From Nostoc sp. UHCC 0926 (GTDB lineage Bacteria > Cyanobacteriota > Cyanobacteriia > Cyanobacteriales > Nostocaceae), in the NCBI RefSeq assembly GCF_028623165.1, contig NZ_CP117768.1:4774001-4838000 (forward strand): DNA of 64,000 nucleotides. The letters run 5' to 3'. The position numbers were made by a program, and so were the translations under genes. Below the pieces are notes generated by a model. It worked only from the letters and a program-made list of their open reading frames with translations. It was not told where the DNA came from and did not search any database. Positions 38,338 through 48,189 of the stretch are shown here, piece after piece; the first letter of the stretch is position 1, and each line of letters starts with the position of its first letter.

Positions 38338-39207
38338 TTAGAAAAAATTCGCTGTTAACCGCACAGATGCCGTGTAGCTGCTTCCTGGTTCTAACACAGT
38401 CAGGTTTTCACCAGTGTTCAGGGAGTTACGGGGAGCGCTCCACGGTTCTAAACAGTAAAAATCTTTGCCTTTGAGCGTCCAAAACACTAAAATCGGATAT
38501 TCATTGCTATAATCCAGAGTCAGTTTCAACTTGCGGCTGTTGTCTGTCACAGCGGCGGATTGACTGGTTAGCTGCTTAAAGGCAACGTCAATTTCATCGC
38601 GGCTAAAGTCAAAATTACCATTGAAGGGGTGAATTTCTTTGGTTATCTGGTCTTGATACTTTTGGGAAGGAATTTCAAACTCTAACCGAGTTTTATCAAC
38701 CGTTAGAAAATAAGGATGGAAACCTGTAGAAAAGGGCAGTGATGTGGATGAGAGATTTTTATACTGCTGGCGAATTTCTAAAGTATTACCTTGGAGTTCG
38801 TAAGTAAACAGCACTTGAAAGTCAAAAGGATAAACTGCCCGTGTTTGCTCGTTGCTGTTGAGGACGAGGGTGAGGCTAACTTTATCTTGAGTTAGTTGGT
38901 CAGTTACTTCCCACGGTAGATCACGGGCAAAGCCGTGTTGTTTGAGAGTATACTGCTGCCCATTGTGAGTATAAGTATTATCCGGTATATTGCCGCAGAT
39001 CGGAAACAAAATAGGATTTCCACCTCGGACGCTCAACTCAGGATTAGCAAAGCGTTCAGTATCTAAGTAGAAAATTTCTTGCCCCTGTATACGCCAACGA
39101 GTGATGATCCCACCACGTTCTGGGACAACTTCCAGTTGAGAACCAGCGGTTTCATCTGAAAGGATGTAGGTTTTGTATTGTTGCTGTTGAACTGCAATGG
39201 TAAACAC
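38338..39207 (-). CDS. Aldose 1-epimerase/galactose mutarotase-like protein
   Basis: This 289-aa protein has the galactose mutarotase fold. Recognisable pieces are GGNPILFPICGNI, LKQHGFARDLPWEV (with the conserved His), FSTGFHPYFLT and CLEPWSAPRNSL. It is closer to the YeaD/LacX-like branch than to classic GalM, so the sugar or sugar phosphate is unknown. It lies downstream of pdhA on the same strand with repeats between. Confidence 0.88.
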   Translation of the reverse strand: MFTIAVQQQQYKTYILSDETAGSQLEVVPERGGIITRWRIQGQEIFYLDTERFANPELSVRGGNPILFPICGNIPDNTYTHNGQQYTLKQHGFARDLPWEVTDQLTQDKVSLTLVLNSNEQTRAVYPFDFQVLFTYELQGNTLEIRQQYKNLSSTSLPFSTGFHPYFLTVDKTRLEFEIPSQKYQDQITKEIHPFNGNFDFSRDEIDVAFKQLTSQSAAVTDNSRKLKLTLDYSNEYPILVFWTLKGKDFYCLEPWSAPRNSLNTGENLTVLEPGSSYTASVRLTANFF

Positions 39208-39232
39208 AAATTTAGTCCTGAGTTTAGGATAG

Positions 39233-39283
39233 AGACGCGATTAATCGCGTCTGTACTTAGGAGAGACGCGATTAATCGCGTCT
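39233..39283. repeat. Two copies of the palindrome AGACGCGATTAATCGCGTCT
   Basis: Perfect 20-bp palindromes occur at 39233-39252 and 39264-39283, 11 bp apart, between pdhA and the epimerase gene. They are identical to the copy at 1186-1205. Neighbouring AACTCCTAACTCCTAAC is also shared. Confidence 0.88.
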
Positions 39284-39316
39284 GTTAGGAATTGTTAACT
39301 CCTAACTCCTAACTTT

Positions 39317-40351
39317 TTATTCGTCTTCTGCAAACACGAAACGATATAATTCGCTGGGGTCTGGTTCAGGGCTGCTTTCGGCGAACTTAACCGCTTCGTC
39401 GATTACATCCTGAATTTTACGGTCAATAGCTTTGATTTCTTGCTCATCCGCCAGGTTTTGCTCCAGCAAATAAGCTGCCAACTTCTTAATTGGATCACGG
39501 GCGAACCAAAATTCTTTCTCAGCTTTGCTTCGCATTTCATCAGGATCTGCCAAGGAGTGACCCCGGAAGCGGTAGGTAAGTGCCTCAATTAATGTTGGAC
39601 CTTCACCTGCACGGGCACGGGCTACAGCTTCTTGGGCCACGGCTCGGACTGCTAGTACATCCATGCCATCTACTTCCACGCCCACCATGTTAAATACACT
39701 GGCTTTTTTATAAATCTCTGGCTGGGAAGTGGCTCGCTCGTGAGACATCCCAATAGCCCACTTATTATTTTCGACTACAAACAGAATTGGCAGTTTCCAT
39801 AGGGCTGCCATATTTAGCGTCTCGAAAAACTGACCGTTGTTAGCTGCACCGTCGCCAAAAAAGCAAGCTGTCACTTGGTCAGCACTTTCATCTTTTAGCA
39901 CTTCGCGGCGGTATTTGCTTTGAAAAGCCGCTCCAGCTGCTACAGGAATTCCCTCAGCCACAAAAGCATAGCCACCCAGCAAACGATGTTCGGCAGAAAA
40001 CATATGCATGGAACCACCGCGCCCTTTGCTGCAACCTGTGGCTTTACCAAATAATTCTGCCATTACCTCTTTTGCTGGTACTCCCGCACTCAGAGCATGA
40101 ACGTGGTCGCGGTAGGTACTGCAAACGAAATCTTCACCCGGTCGCATTGACTGCACAACACCACTGCAAACGGCTTCTTGACCGTTGTACAAATGGACAA
40201 AACCAAACATTTTGCCCCTGTAGTACATTTCAGCGCACTTGTCTTCAAACAAGCGCCCTAATACCATGTCCTCATAGAACCGTAATCCTTCTTCTTTAGT
40301 AATGTGCGTAGTAGCAGGATTAAATGTGGGTAAAGTACGCTCTTGAACCAT
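39317..40351 (-). CDS. pdhA: Pyruvate dehydrogenase E1 component, alpha subunit
   Basis: This 344-aa thiamine-diphosphate enzyme subunit has the TPP-binding motif [31 protein letters not shown] at about residues 165-195, [11 protein letters not shown], and the phosphorylation-loop-like [19 protein letters not shown]. It decarboxylates pyruvate to feed acetyl-CoA synthesis. The beta subunit and other PDH genes are not adjacent, as is usual in cyanobacteria. Confidence 0.95.
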   Translation of the reverse strand: MVQERTLPTFNPATTHITKEEGLRFYEDMVLGRLFEDKCAEMYYRGKMFGFVHLYNGQEAVCSGVVQSMRPGEDFVCSTYRDHVHALSAGVPAKEVMAELFGKATGCSKGRGGSMHMFSAEHRLLGGYAFVAEGIPVAAGAAFQSKYRREVLKDESADQVTACFFGDGAANNGQFFETLNMAALWKLPILFVVENNKWAIGMSHERATSQPEIYKKASVFNMVGVEVDGMDVLAVRAVAQEAVARARAGEGPTLIEALTYRFRGHSLADPDEMRSKAEKEFWFARDPIKKLAAYLLEQNLADEQEIKAIDRKIQDVIDEAVKFAESSPEPDPSELYRFVFAEDE

Positions 40352-41118
40352 TATTTTTGAGTATCCCTGTTGTACAACTTAAAGTTACAGTCTTAAATAA
40401 GTTGGTCTGATAACACCTCAGCTTTTAACAGGCTAGCGTTTGCAAGACTCAACAATCAAACTTTATTTATGCACCAAAAAAGGGTCTTAGGGAATAGCTG
40501 AATTTTTAATTTTTAATTTTTAAGTTTTCAGCCCATGCCCCGTGAGGATTTGACTCTAACGACAATATTTGTCGCTTTGGGTTTTTCTCTCTCACGATTG
40601 CCCTTTATAGACTAGCAATCAAGATAGGCTGCTTTCTGCATATTCATTAACAATTTAAAAAAAAGGAAGTAAAAGTCTATATATCCAAATAGGTAATTGT
40701 AATTAAAGGTTAATTATGATATGATTTTTTTCTCCTGTTATCAGGGTCAAACTCTCAATAGTGGTATTTTTATTACCACCTACTGGGAAAGTCCCAAAAA
40801 AATCAATCATCAATAGATTCTTGCAACCACAACATTTTTGCCGTGATTAAAAGCGGTAGTTGTGGTTTGTGGTATCGAAGGCTGATAATAGTCGTGTTAA
40901 ACAAAAATACTAAGAATTAAGACAAACAATTGAGGCTTTCTAGGCGAAAGCAAAAAATTAGTACTAGAATGTGACTCAAAATTTCGGGAAGGTACAAAAC
41001 AAGTTGTTGCAATATACACTTGTAGACTAAATTCTACACGGTATTTTTATGGCACGGTTTTACAGGCCTGGAAAGCTCTAGATGAATTATGTTGATCACG
41101 GTGCAGGGGAAGTAGGCT
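40352..41118. promoter_or_regulatory. 767-bp divergent region between pdhA and ftn2 with strong hairpins
   Basis: No gene is supported. Two hairpins stand out: GTGGTA/TACCAC at about 40758-40778, and AACCACAAC/GTTGTGGTT at about 40824-40873 enclosing TTGCCG...GCGG. They could be control elements or a small RNA in the long leader of ftn2. An AATTTTTAATTTTTAATTTTTAAG tract is at about 40500-40524. Confidence 0.4.
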
Positions 41119-43413
41119 GTGCGAATTCCGCTAGATTACTACCGAATTTTAGGACTACCGTTGGCGGCAAGTGATGAACAATTGCGGCAGGCATACAGCG
41201 ATCGCATTGTACAATTGCCACGACGTGAGTATTCTCAGGCAGCAATTTCTTCTCGTAAACAACTCATAGAAGAAGCTTACGTGGTTTTATCAGATCCAAA
41301 AGAACGCAGTATCTACGATCAGCTTTATCTTGCCCACGCTTATGACCCTGATAACCTTGCTGCTGCCGCAGTAGCACTGGAAAATCGCACAGAGAGCCAG
41401 AAAAGGGGTATTGACACCCAGAGTCTGGGCATCGAAATTCCCCAAGACGAATTAGTTGGCGCTTTATTAATTTTGCAAGAGTTGGGGGAATACGAACTTG
41501 TATTGAAACTAGGTCGTCCGTACCTGGTAAATAAAAATGGTGCTACAAGTGCAAGAAAAGGCAATAATTTAGCAGACGAAGAAATACACGAAAGTGCTGA
41601 ACATCCAGATGTTGTTCTCACTGTTGCCCTTGCTTGTCTAGAATTAGGTCGTGAACAGTGGCAGCAAGGTCACTATGAAAATGCCGCCATATCTCTAGAA
41701 ACTGGTCAAGAACTGCTAGCACGCGAAGGGTTGTTCTCTAGTGTACAGGCAGAAATTCAGGCGGATCTTTACAAATTGCGACCATATCGAATTTTGGAGT
41801 TGCTGGCACTACCTCAAGAAAAGACTGCCGAACGACGCCAAGGCTTGGAATTATTGCAAAATCTTTTAGAAGATCGTGGTGGCATTGATGGCACGAGTAA
41901 TGATGAATCTGGTTTAAATATAGATGACTTTCTGCGATTTATCCAGCAGTTACGCAACCACTTAACAGTCGCAGAGCAGCACAAGTTATTTGAAGCCCAA
42001 AGCAAACGTCCTTCTGCTGTTGCCACTTACTTAGCTGTTTATGCCTTGATAGCACGCGGATTTGCTCAACGTCAACCTGCTTTAATTCGTCAAGCAAGGC
42101 AAATGCTCATGCGCCTGGGCAAACGCCAAGATGTACATTTAGAACAGTCGCTATGTGCATTACTCTTGGGACAAACTGAAGAAGCAACTCGTGTTTTAGA
42201 ACTTAGTCAGGAGTACGAAGCTTTAGCTTTTATTCGGGAAAAATCTCAAGACTCTCCAGATTTGTTACCGGGGCTGTGTCTATATGCAGAACAGTGGTTG
42301 CAACACGAAGTATTTCCCCATTTTCGAGATTTAGCAAACCAGCAAGCTTTCCTAAAAGATTACTTTGCTAACCAACAGGTGCAAGCTTATTTAGAAGCAC
42401 TGCCAACTGATGCAGAAACAACTAATGAATGGGCTGTAATTAACCCCCAGTATTTTCCCCAGCCCCAGAGAAATAATCCCCATTTCCCCAACAATTCAAC
42501 TAGGACTTCAGGGCAATTTAATCACAGCAGAACACCTGACCCAGATTTGCCAGAAACACCAACAAAACAAACACCCGAATATTCAAATTTATTACCACCC
42601 ATGTGGAATTCATTTGGGAGTGTAAAATCAGATGTTCCTACTGCCGAACGGATGAGCAGAAATACTAATCAGCATTTGAATGGTTCAGCTAAGACTGCTG
42701 CACCTGGTCATAACCAAAAGCGTAGAAGGAGAAAACCGACTCCATCTGCTAGCCGAGAGCGTGTACCAGATAATCGTCCTCAGTCTCGTCGTCCTCGGCG
42801 GCGGCGAACTTTTGCTAACACCATAGAAGGGAAAACACGGCTGGTATGGAGAGTGTTTATTTCTTTGGTGAGTATATTAGTTTTCTGGGTGTTAGCTACA
42901 ACAACTTTTGGATGGTTAAAAAATCTATTTTTTCCGACACCATCTGTACGTGACTCACAGTTGTTTATACAAATAAATCAACCACCAATAGCTATTCCTG
43001 ATCCAAATAGTAAACCACAAGCACTAGATGGCCCTTTAACAGATGCAACGGCAGAGGAAGTTATTCGGACTTGGCTATCTACTAAAGCCGCAGCTTTAGG
43101 ACCCAATCATGAGATTAATAATTTAGAGCAGATTTTAACTGGTTCAGCTTTATCTCAATGGCGGCTGATTGCTCAACAGGATAGGTCAGACAACCGCTAC
43201 CGCAAGTACGACCATAGTCTAAAGGTGGAATCTGTAGAGAAAATTGATTTATTTGCAGATCGTGCCGCAGTGGAAGCTACGGTTAAGGAAGCGACACAGC
43301 TATATGAAAATGGTCAGTTTCAAAACTCTTCTAATGATAAATTGCGAGTTCGGTATGATTTGATTCGAGAACGAGGTAAATGGCGTATCCAGAGTATATC
43401 TGTTGTCAATTAG
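41119..43413 (+). CDS. ftn2: Cell division protein Ftn2/ZipN (ARC6 homologue)
   Basis: This 764-aa protein begins with a J-domain-like segment (PLDYYRILGLPLAASDEQLRQAYSDR), followed by a long alpha-helical repeat region (about residues 90-440). A low-complexity basic linker (KRRRRKPTPSASRERVPDNRPQSRRPRRRR, about 545-575) leads to one transmembrane helix (about 585-610, WRVFISLVSILVFWVLATTTF). A C-terminal IMS/DUF4101 domain ends it. The order is that of cyanobacterial Ftn2/ZipN, which anchors FtsZ to the membrane. The HPD triad of true J domains is missing, as in ARC6-type proteins. It starts with GTG. Confidence 0.94.
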   Translation: MRIPLDYYRILGLPLAASDEQLRQAYSDRIVQLPRREYSQAAISSRKQLIEEAYVVLSDPKERSIYDQLYLAHAYDPDNLAAAAVALENRTESQKRGIDTQSLGIEIPQDELVGALLILQELGEYELVLKLGRPYLVNKNGATSARKGNNLADEEIHESAEHPDVVLTVALACLELGREQWQQGHYENAAISLETGQELLAREGLFSSVQAEIQADLYKLRPYRILELLALPQEKTAERRQGLELLQNLLEDRGGIDGTSNDESGLNIDDFLRFIQQLRNHLTVAEQHKLFEAQSKRPSAVATYLAVYALIARGFAQRQPALIRQARQMLMRLGKRQDVHLEQSLCALLLGQTEEATRVLELSQEYEALAFIREKSQDSPDLLPGLCLYAEQWLQHEVFPHFRDLANQQAFLKDYFANQQVQAYLEALPTDAETTNEWAVINPQYFPQPQRNNPHFPNNSTRTSGQFNHSRTPDPDLPETPTKQTPEYSNLLPPMWNSFGSVKSDVPTAERMSRNTNQHLNGSAKTAAPGHNQKRRRRKPTPSASRERVPDNRPQSRRPRRRRTFANTIEGKTRLVWRVFISLVSILVFWVLATTTFGWLKNLFFPTPSVRDSQLFIQINQPPIAIPDPNSKPQALDGPLTDATAEEVIRTWLSTKAAALGPNHEINNLEQILTGSALSQWRLIAQQDRSDNRYRKYDHSLKVESVEKIDLFADRAAVEATVKEATQLYENGQFQNSSNDKLRVRYDLIRERGKWRIQSISVVN

Positions 43414-43570
43414 ATAAGTTGGAATTTTTAGGCGATGTTTACGATCAGCTCGCCTAGTACGAAGTGGGTGGTTCCAATCCCCGAAAAGAGTGATTCTCAT
43501 TCCTGAATTCTTCTTCAATCGCTCTGACTCTGAAACTGATACCCACCTGGCAACCGCAATAAATTTCAAC

Positions 43571-44212
43571 TCAAAATTCCCTAGAACTTTCTAACACCTC
43601 TAACAAACTTTTCAACATCAAATAAGTAGAAGTTCCTCCCGGATCTTGATGTCCAATACTCCTCTCCCCCAGATAACTAGCCCGTCCCTTTTTCGCCTGC
43701 ATTGGTATAGTTTCCTGCAACCCCCTTTGGGCAGCTGCTACAGCTTGTTGCATCGCTTCCAGCGTCTGCTTACTTTCCCCTACAGCCTGCCCAAAAGCCG
43801 CCACAGCCGGATATAGCACATCCACCATTGTTTTGTCTCCTAGTTGCGCTTTGCCACGTTGCAGGACGCCGTCTAAGCCTGCTTGGAGTAGCCCTAACAC
43901 ATCTTGTGCTGTTAATTCTTGCTTAAGAGCTACTGCTGTACTGGCTCGTAAAAACCACGTGCCATAAAGAGGGCCACTGGCACCGCCAATGGAGGAAATC
44001 AAGGTCATGCTCACGGCTTTGAGAATGTTGCTGATGTCCTTGTCTGTAAGAGTTGGTAACTGAGCGCTTACCTTTTTGAAGCCGCGATCCATATTGATTC
44101 CGTGGTCAGCATCTCCGATCGCAGCATCTAATTCTGTCAAATATGCTTTATTCTGCTCTATCTCGGTTGCAAACGCCTGCAACCATTGCAATATCTGCGC
44201 CTGAGTTACCAT
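43571..44212 (-). CDS. dhaL: Dihydroxyacetone kinase subunit DhaL (ATP/ADP-binding)
   Basis: This 213-aa DhaL has the nucleotide/Mg-binding loops AAIGDADHGINMDRG (about residues 28-42), SIGGASGPLYGTWF and MVDVLYPA. It is the phosphoryl carrier or kinase domain for DhaK. The gene starts 16 bp after dhaK. No DhaM (PTS phosphotransferase) is nearby, so the pair may use ATP directly or rely on a distant partner. Confidence 0.93.
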   Translation of the reverse strand: MVTQAQILQWLQAFATEIEQNKAYLTELDAAIGDADHGINMDRGFKKVSAQLPTLTDKDISNILKAVSMTLISSIGGASGPLYGTWFLRASTAVALKQELTAQDVLGLLQAGLDGVLQRGKAQLGDKTMVDVLYPAVAAFGQAVGESKQTLEAMQQAVAAAQRGLQETIPMQAKKGRASYLGERSIGHQDPGGTSTYLMLKSLLEVLESSREF

Positions 44213-44228
44213 ATTAATTCGTAATTAG

Positions 44229-45302
44229 TTAAATTCCCCAGCGCCAACTTGGCGTTTTTACTGGTGCATCCCATAGCCGGATCATCTCATCATCTAATTT
44301 CAGCAGGGTAATCGAACAACCTTGCATTTCTAGAGATGTGATGTAAGGGCCTATCAAGTTTCGCACAATTTGCAATCCTTGCTGTTCGCAGATTTGGGCT
44401 AGTTTGCGGTAAACAATATACAGTTCAGAAACCGGAGTTCCACCCATGCTATTTACGAAAGCTAACAGGCGATCGCCTTTTGCAAATGGGAGATTTATTA
44501 GTTCTATATCTACCCATTCTCCCTTGTTTTCATCCCACTCGCGTAGTGTGCGGCTGTATGCTGTATCCTCAATGAGCGATCGCGTTAAGATTTCGGTGAT
44601 TTCGTCTACTGATTTGATGGCTGTGCGTTCTATTCCTGGCTCACCGTGGATACCGATACCTAATTCAATTTCGCGATCGCCCAATTCAAATGTCGGCGTT
44701 CCATTAGCGGGAACTGTACAAGATGTTAGAGCAATTCCCATACTCCGCCCATTTAGATTTACTCGGCGACATAAATTTGCTATTTGTGGCAAATCATACC
44801 CAATCTCAGCCGCTGCGCCACAAATTTTTTCTGCCAGTATTGTTGTTCCCACACCCCGGCGTCCTTGGGTATAGAGGCTATCCTTCACTACCACATCGTC
44901 ATCAATCAAAATATTTAGCACTCGAATGCCCTCACCACGGGCTAACTCCGTTGCCATCTCAAAGTTCATCACATCGCCGCTGTAATTCTTGACGATATAA
45001 AGGATACCAGAGCCTGCATCTACCCGTTTGGCTGCTTCTAGCATTTGGTCAGGAGTAGGTGAAGTAAAAACCTCACCAGGACAAGCTGCATCAAGCATTC
45101 CTTTGCCCACGAAGCCAGCGTGCATTGGTTCATGTCCACTGCCGCCACCAGAAATAATTGCTACTTTACCCTGTATAGATGCATCAGCTCGATAGACAAA
45201 AGTGGGATCATAGTTCAGTTTAATTAAATCAGAATGAGCCGCTGCCATACCTTCTAAACTTTCCCGCACAAAGTCTTCCGGCTTGTTGATCAGCTTTTTC
45301 AT
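44229..45302 (-). CDS. dhaK: Dihydroxyacetone kinase subunit DhaK (substrate-binding)
   Basis: This 357-aa DhaK has the substrate-binding motif [27 protein letters not shown] near residues 49-75 and the active-site histidine in [10 protein letters not shown] (about residue 215), which binds dihydroxyacetone as a hemiaminal. It is full length. It is the first gene of the dhaK-dhaL operon and should funnel dihydroxyacetone (or related trioses) into DHAP. Confidence 0.94.
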   Translation of the reverse strand: MKKLINKPEDFVRESLEGMAAAHSDLIKLNYDPTFVYRADASIQGKVAIISGGGSGHEPMHAGFVGKGMLDAACPGEVFTSPTPDQMLEAAKRVDAGSGILYIVKNYSGDVMNFEMATELARGEGIRVLNILIDDDVVVKDSLYTQGRRGVGTTILAEKICGAAAEIGYDLPQIANLCRRVNLNGRSMGIALTSCTVPANGTPTFELGDREIELGIGIHGEPGIERTAIKSVDEITEILTRSLIEDTAYSRTLREWDENKGEWVDIELINLPFAKGDRLLAFVNSMGGTPVSELYIVYRKLAQICEQQGLQIVRNLIGPYITSLEMQGCSITLLKLDDEMIRLWDAPVKTPSWRWGI

Positions 45303-45403
45303 AATCCGTGTTTGGTTAAAAGGGTGCTAAAACTCAGGTTATAGCGCTTCTCGTTTGTATGCAATACAGTCTGACCTCTCTCTAAATCTCTCTCCTAAAA
45401 GGA

Positions 45404-45439
45404 GGAGCCACTGCGTTGGGCGGCTCTGCCGACTTGTTC
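45404..45439. repeat. Dispersed palindromic repeat block
   Basis: GAGCCACTGCGTTGGGCGGC followed by TCTGCCGACTTGTTC matches the block at 6825-6860 with few changes. It lies in the gap between dhaK and the MBL-fold gene, ahead of another palindrome (CCCCCTTCCCG/CGGGAAGGGGG at about 45490-45512). Confidence 0.65.
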
Positions 45440-45573
45440 GCTCTTAGCGTTCCCGCAGGGTAGCATGTGGCGTCAGAGACTTTGAATTTCCCCCTTCCCG
45501 AAACGGGAAGGGGGTTAGGGGGTTAGATTTTCGTGGGCTTTTCGACATGATCTGAATTGTCAGTTATTTAATG

Positions 45574-46449
45574 TCAATTCAAAGATTCCATCAACTCAAT
45601 ACACTTGTGCATCTGCTGGTGCATGGTTTCCCTATTAGCATGAAACCTTCGCCCATGACCTGGTAGCACCCACTCAAAAGAGTAATTAGCCAAGTTCCGC
45701 ATTGATTTAGTCTGTTCTGACCAAGAATACCAGCAGAAATCGCGGAATGCAGCCAGTTGGTGCAAGCTTTCTGACCAAGCGAGATGATCGCCAGTGAACA
45801 GAAACTTATTTTTGTAGAGTAGAACAGTTTGTCCTTTGGTGTGACCGGGAACTGGGATAATTAATAAGTCTGGAGTCAAAGTAAATGCTTCAAAACCAGT
45901 TAGCTGTATTTCCACATTGCGAGTATCCGCAGTAATATCATCAGCATGAAGGATGCGATCGCACTGGAAATGCTCGGCAAACTTTTGATGATCTGCCACA
46001 TCATCCTTATGAGTTAGGTACATATAACGAATTCCACCCATCTCTTCTAAACGCTTAACTAAAGGCGGCGTAAAGCGGGGAGAATCCACCAAGATGTTAC
46101 CTTCTGGAAGTTGAATTAAATAGCTAGCAGCACCGTAAGATTTTTCAGAATGATAGCCGCAGTGGTAAACATTCTCCGCTACTAATATTGGAAACTGTTG
46201 TTGAGCAACTTTGATATCTTTTGGTTTTTCAACTGTGCCAATAGAGCTAGTAGGACATGCCAAAAGTGCTTCAAGTGCTGCTAATCTTTCTGCATCATTC
46301 GTTGGTTGATGATAAACCGCCGACTGTTCATCAACACGAGAAAACACTTCAGGAGTCATCCAGCGACAGGTATCACAATCAATACAGGTAGTATCTACAT
46401 AAAAATCGCCGTTGAGATTTTGGGAGCGACGTTGATTTAAATGAGCCAT
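45574..46449 (-). CDS. Ferredoxin-like domain fused to metallo-beta-lactamase-fold hydrolase
   Basis: This 291-aa protein has an N-terminal ferredoxin-like segment (about residues 15-75) that keeps only CIDCDTCRWMTPEVF and a later CPT cysteine. An MBL-fold domain follows. Its metal site reads LTHKDDVADH, VPGHTKGQTV, FTGDHLAW and VLPGHGRRFH, so the first His of the HxHxDH motif is replaced (HKDDVADH). The N-terminal part could hold a small Fe-S cluster and pass electrons. The substrate is unknown. Confidence 0.87.
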   Translation of the reverse strand: MAHLNQRRSQNLNGDFYVDTTCIDCDTCRWMTPEVFSRVDEQSAVYHQPTNDAERLAALEALLACPTSSIGTVEKPKDIKVAQQQFPILVAENVYHCGYHSEKSYGAASYLIQLPEGNILVDSPRFTPPLVKRLEEMGGIRYMYLTHKDDVADHQKFAEHFQCDRILHADDITADTRNVEIQLTGFEAFTLTPDLLIIPVPGHTKGQTVLLYKNKFLFTGDHLAWSESLHQLAAFRDFCWYSWSEQTKSMRNLANYSFEWVLPGHGRRFHANRETMHQQMHKCIELMESLN

Positions 46450-46727
46450 ATTAATCCTTTTGCTTCCAGCCGCTTACCGGGGAGCGATAAACTCTATATC
46501 ACTACGCTAGCAAAAGCGGACTGAGACTGGAGACGCCACTAGAAGTCAGTTGGCAGCATTTAATTGACTTCATGCTTAAGGACTCAGTACTCTCTCCAGC
46601 GACTGACTCCTCCTAAACTTTTGAATTTGGAATTGCTATATCATACAAGAGACAAAAATTAGCCTAAATTCCGAAAGCTATGCTTTGTCGACTCTGCCGT
46701 TATTATCACATTTTGTCTCTCATTAAG

Positions 46728-48056
46728 ATGCGTTTACCCTACCTTTCGTTCTGCGTATTGGGTGCAGGACTTCTGGGCATTTCCAATTCCCAAATAAGCG
46801 CTCAGAACCAGATCGCTGTGCCGGCTTTCGACTTCCAAGGCCGGTACCTCGTTGTGGCTTCGGACACGGACATGCTCCCTTCCGCGTATATCGACGGGAA
46901 ACTCGGTCCTATGGCCGGTCCCGACAAGCTCTCGGTAATACGGCTTGCTCGGTCTCCTGCTGCTATGAAACCTATTACGGTGGAGGTCACAAATTCAGTG
47001 ATCGGTCCCCCTTCTTCGATCGCCCTCACACCGGATGGCAGGTACGCCATCGTGATCGAAACGCAAGGTTCACGTCCCAGCGAACAGCCGGATGCCAAGC
47101 TGAGTGACCTTCCTCTTGGCCGCACAATCACGGTCGTCGATCTTTCCGACCCGGATCACCCGAAAGTGGTTCAGAAGATCAAAGGGTTCGATAGTCCCCT
47201 CTCTGTGTCGGTCAACGCAGACGGCACACTCGTAGCCGTCGTCTTCAAGAAAGCACCTCAGCGGAAGCAGCCGCTTCTGGCCATGTATCGTCTTCAACAA
47301 GGGAGACTGTCCAAGCCTTTCCTTCCAAGCATTCCTGGTCCTGAGGCTGGTGATGCCCTTGTGAGTGCGGAGTTCCATCCAAAGAAAAATGTCCTTGGGT
47401 TGGTCTACAGCGAGCATCCGAGGCTGTCCTTAGTTCAGGTAGACGCGACCTCAAAGACCGTAGCGCTCTCAAGTTGGGGCGATCCCGTCAACCTCGACAT
47501 TGCTCCTTTCCTTGTGCGTTTTACCCCTGATGGTCGGTTTGCCATCGTAAACGCAATGCTGCTCGGTACTGATATTCGTGGAACCGTTTCCAGTATTCGG
47601 CTTGAACAAAGCACAGCAGCGGATGGTACCCCGCACCATTTTCTCGTTTCGAGGGCAGACACTGGCGTGATGCCAGAGGGTTTGGCCATAAGCCCCAATC
47701 AGCATTGGATCGCTACGACAAATCTGGAACGCAGCGCGCAACCATTGGATGACCCCAAGCAAGGCTTCTTCTCCTCCGTCTCTCTGCTCCGGCTAGACCC
47801 GCAGACCGGGAGCATTGATCGCGTGGGAGAGTTTCCCTTCGACGGCATGTTACCCGAGTCCGCTGTTTTTGACAACACGAGTCGCTTTCTGGCCGTGGTG
47901 TGTTTTGCACATTTTGACCGCTCAAAGCCGAACGGATCAGTCGATTTCTGGAGACTGACAGGTGATTTCGCTGACCCCAAGCGTACAGAACTCGTGAAGA
48001 CTGACTTCTCGATCACGGTTGCACGAGGTCCACAGTCGATGGTGATAGCGCGGTAA
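46728..48056 (+). CDS. Secreted beta-propeller (YncE/lactonase-like) protein, GC-rich
   Basis: This 442-aa protein has an N-terminal signal peptide (MRLPYLSFCVLGAGLLGISNSQISA) if started at 46728; an ATG at 46680 would add 16 residues. The rest consists of repeated beta-propeller blades with motifs such as SIALTPDGRYAIV, SVNADGTLVAVV, VRFTPDGRFAIV and LAISPNQHWIATT. Base composition is clearly richer in G and C than its neighbours and HIP1 octamers are scarce, which suggests horizontal gain. Its function is unknown; related propellers bind ligands or act as lactonases. Confidence 0.85.
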   Translation: MRLPYLSFCVLGAGLLGISNSQISAQNQIAVPAFDFQGRYLVVASDTDMLPSAYIDGKLGPMAGPDKLSVIRLARSPAAMKPITVEVTNSVIGPPSSIALTPDGRYAIVIETQGSRPSEQPDAKLSDLPLGRTITVVDLSDPDHPKVVQKIKGFDSPLSVSVNADGTLVAVVFKKAPQRKQPLLAMYRLQQGRLSKPFLPSIPGPEAGDALVSAEFHPKKNVLGLVYSEHPRLSLVQVDATSKTVALSSWGDPVNLDIAPFLVRFTPDGRFAIVNAMLLGTDIRGTVSSIRLEQSTAADGTPHHFLVSRADTGVMPEGLAISPNQHWIATTNLERSAQPLDDPKQGFFSSVSLLRLDPQTGSIDRVGEFPFDGMLPESAVFDNTSRFLAVVCFAHFDRSKPNGSVDFWRLTGDFADPKRTELVKTDFSITVARGPQSMVIAR

Positions 48057-48123
48057 GGTACTTCCAAGTAATAAAATGCCCAGCTGTATCAAATATATTT
48101 TGACTCAGCCCAAGGATTTAGGC

Positions 48124-48148
48124 GCTTTCGCCCCAAAGGGGCGAAAGC
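48124..48148. terminator. Strong hairpin after the GC-rich propeller gene
   Basis: A perfect 11-bp stem GCTTTCGCCCC/GGGGCGAAAGC with loop AAA lies 68 bp after the gene. There is no T-run, so it may be a repeat that also stops transcription. Confidence 0.5.
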
Positions 48149-48189
48149 AATTGCTGGAGACTGACTCCAAAGACTTATCGATCATTTAA

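Noticed and set aside
46802-48067. Several minus-strand ORFs opposite the GC-rich propeller gene
   Set aside because: They are antisense shadows that are common in GC-rich coding DNA; the plus strand has a signal peptide and clear propeller repeats.
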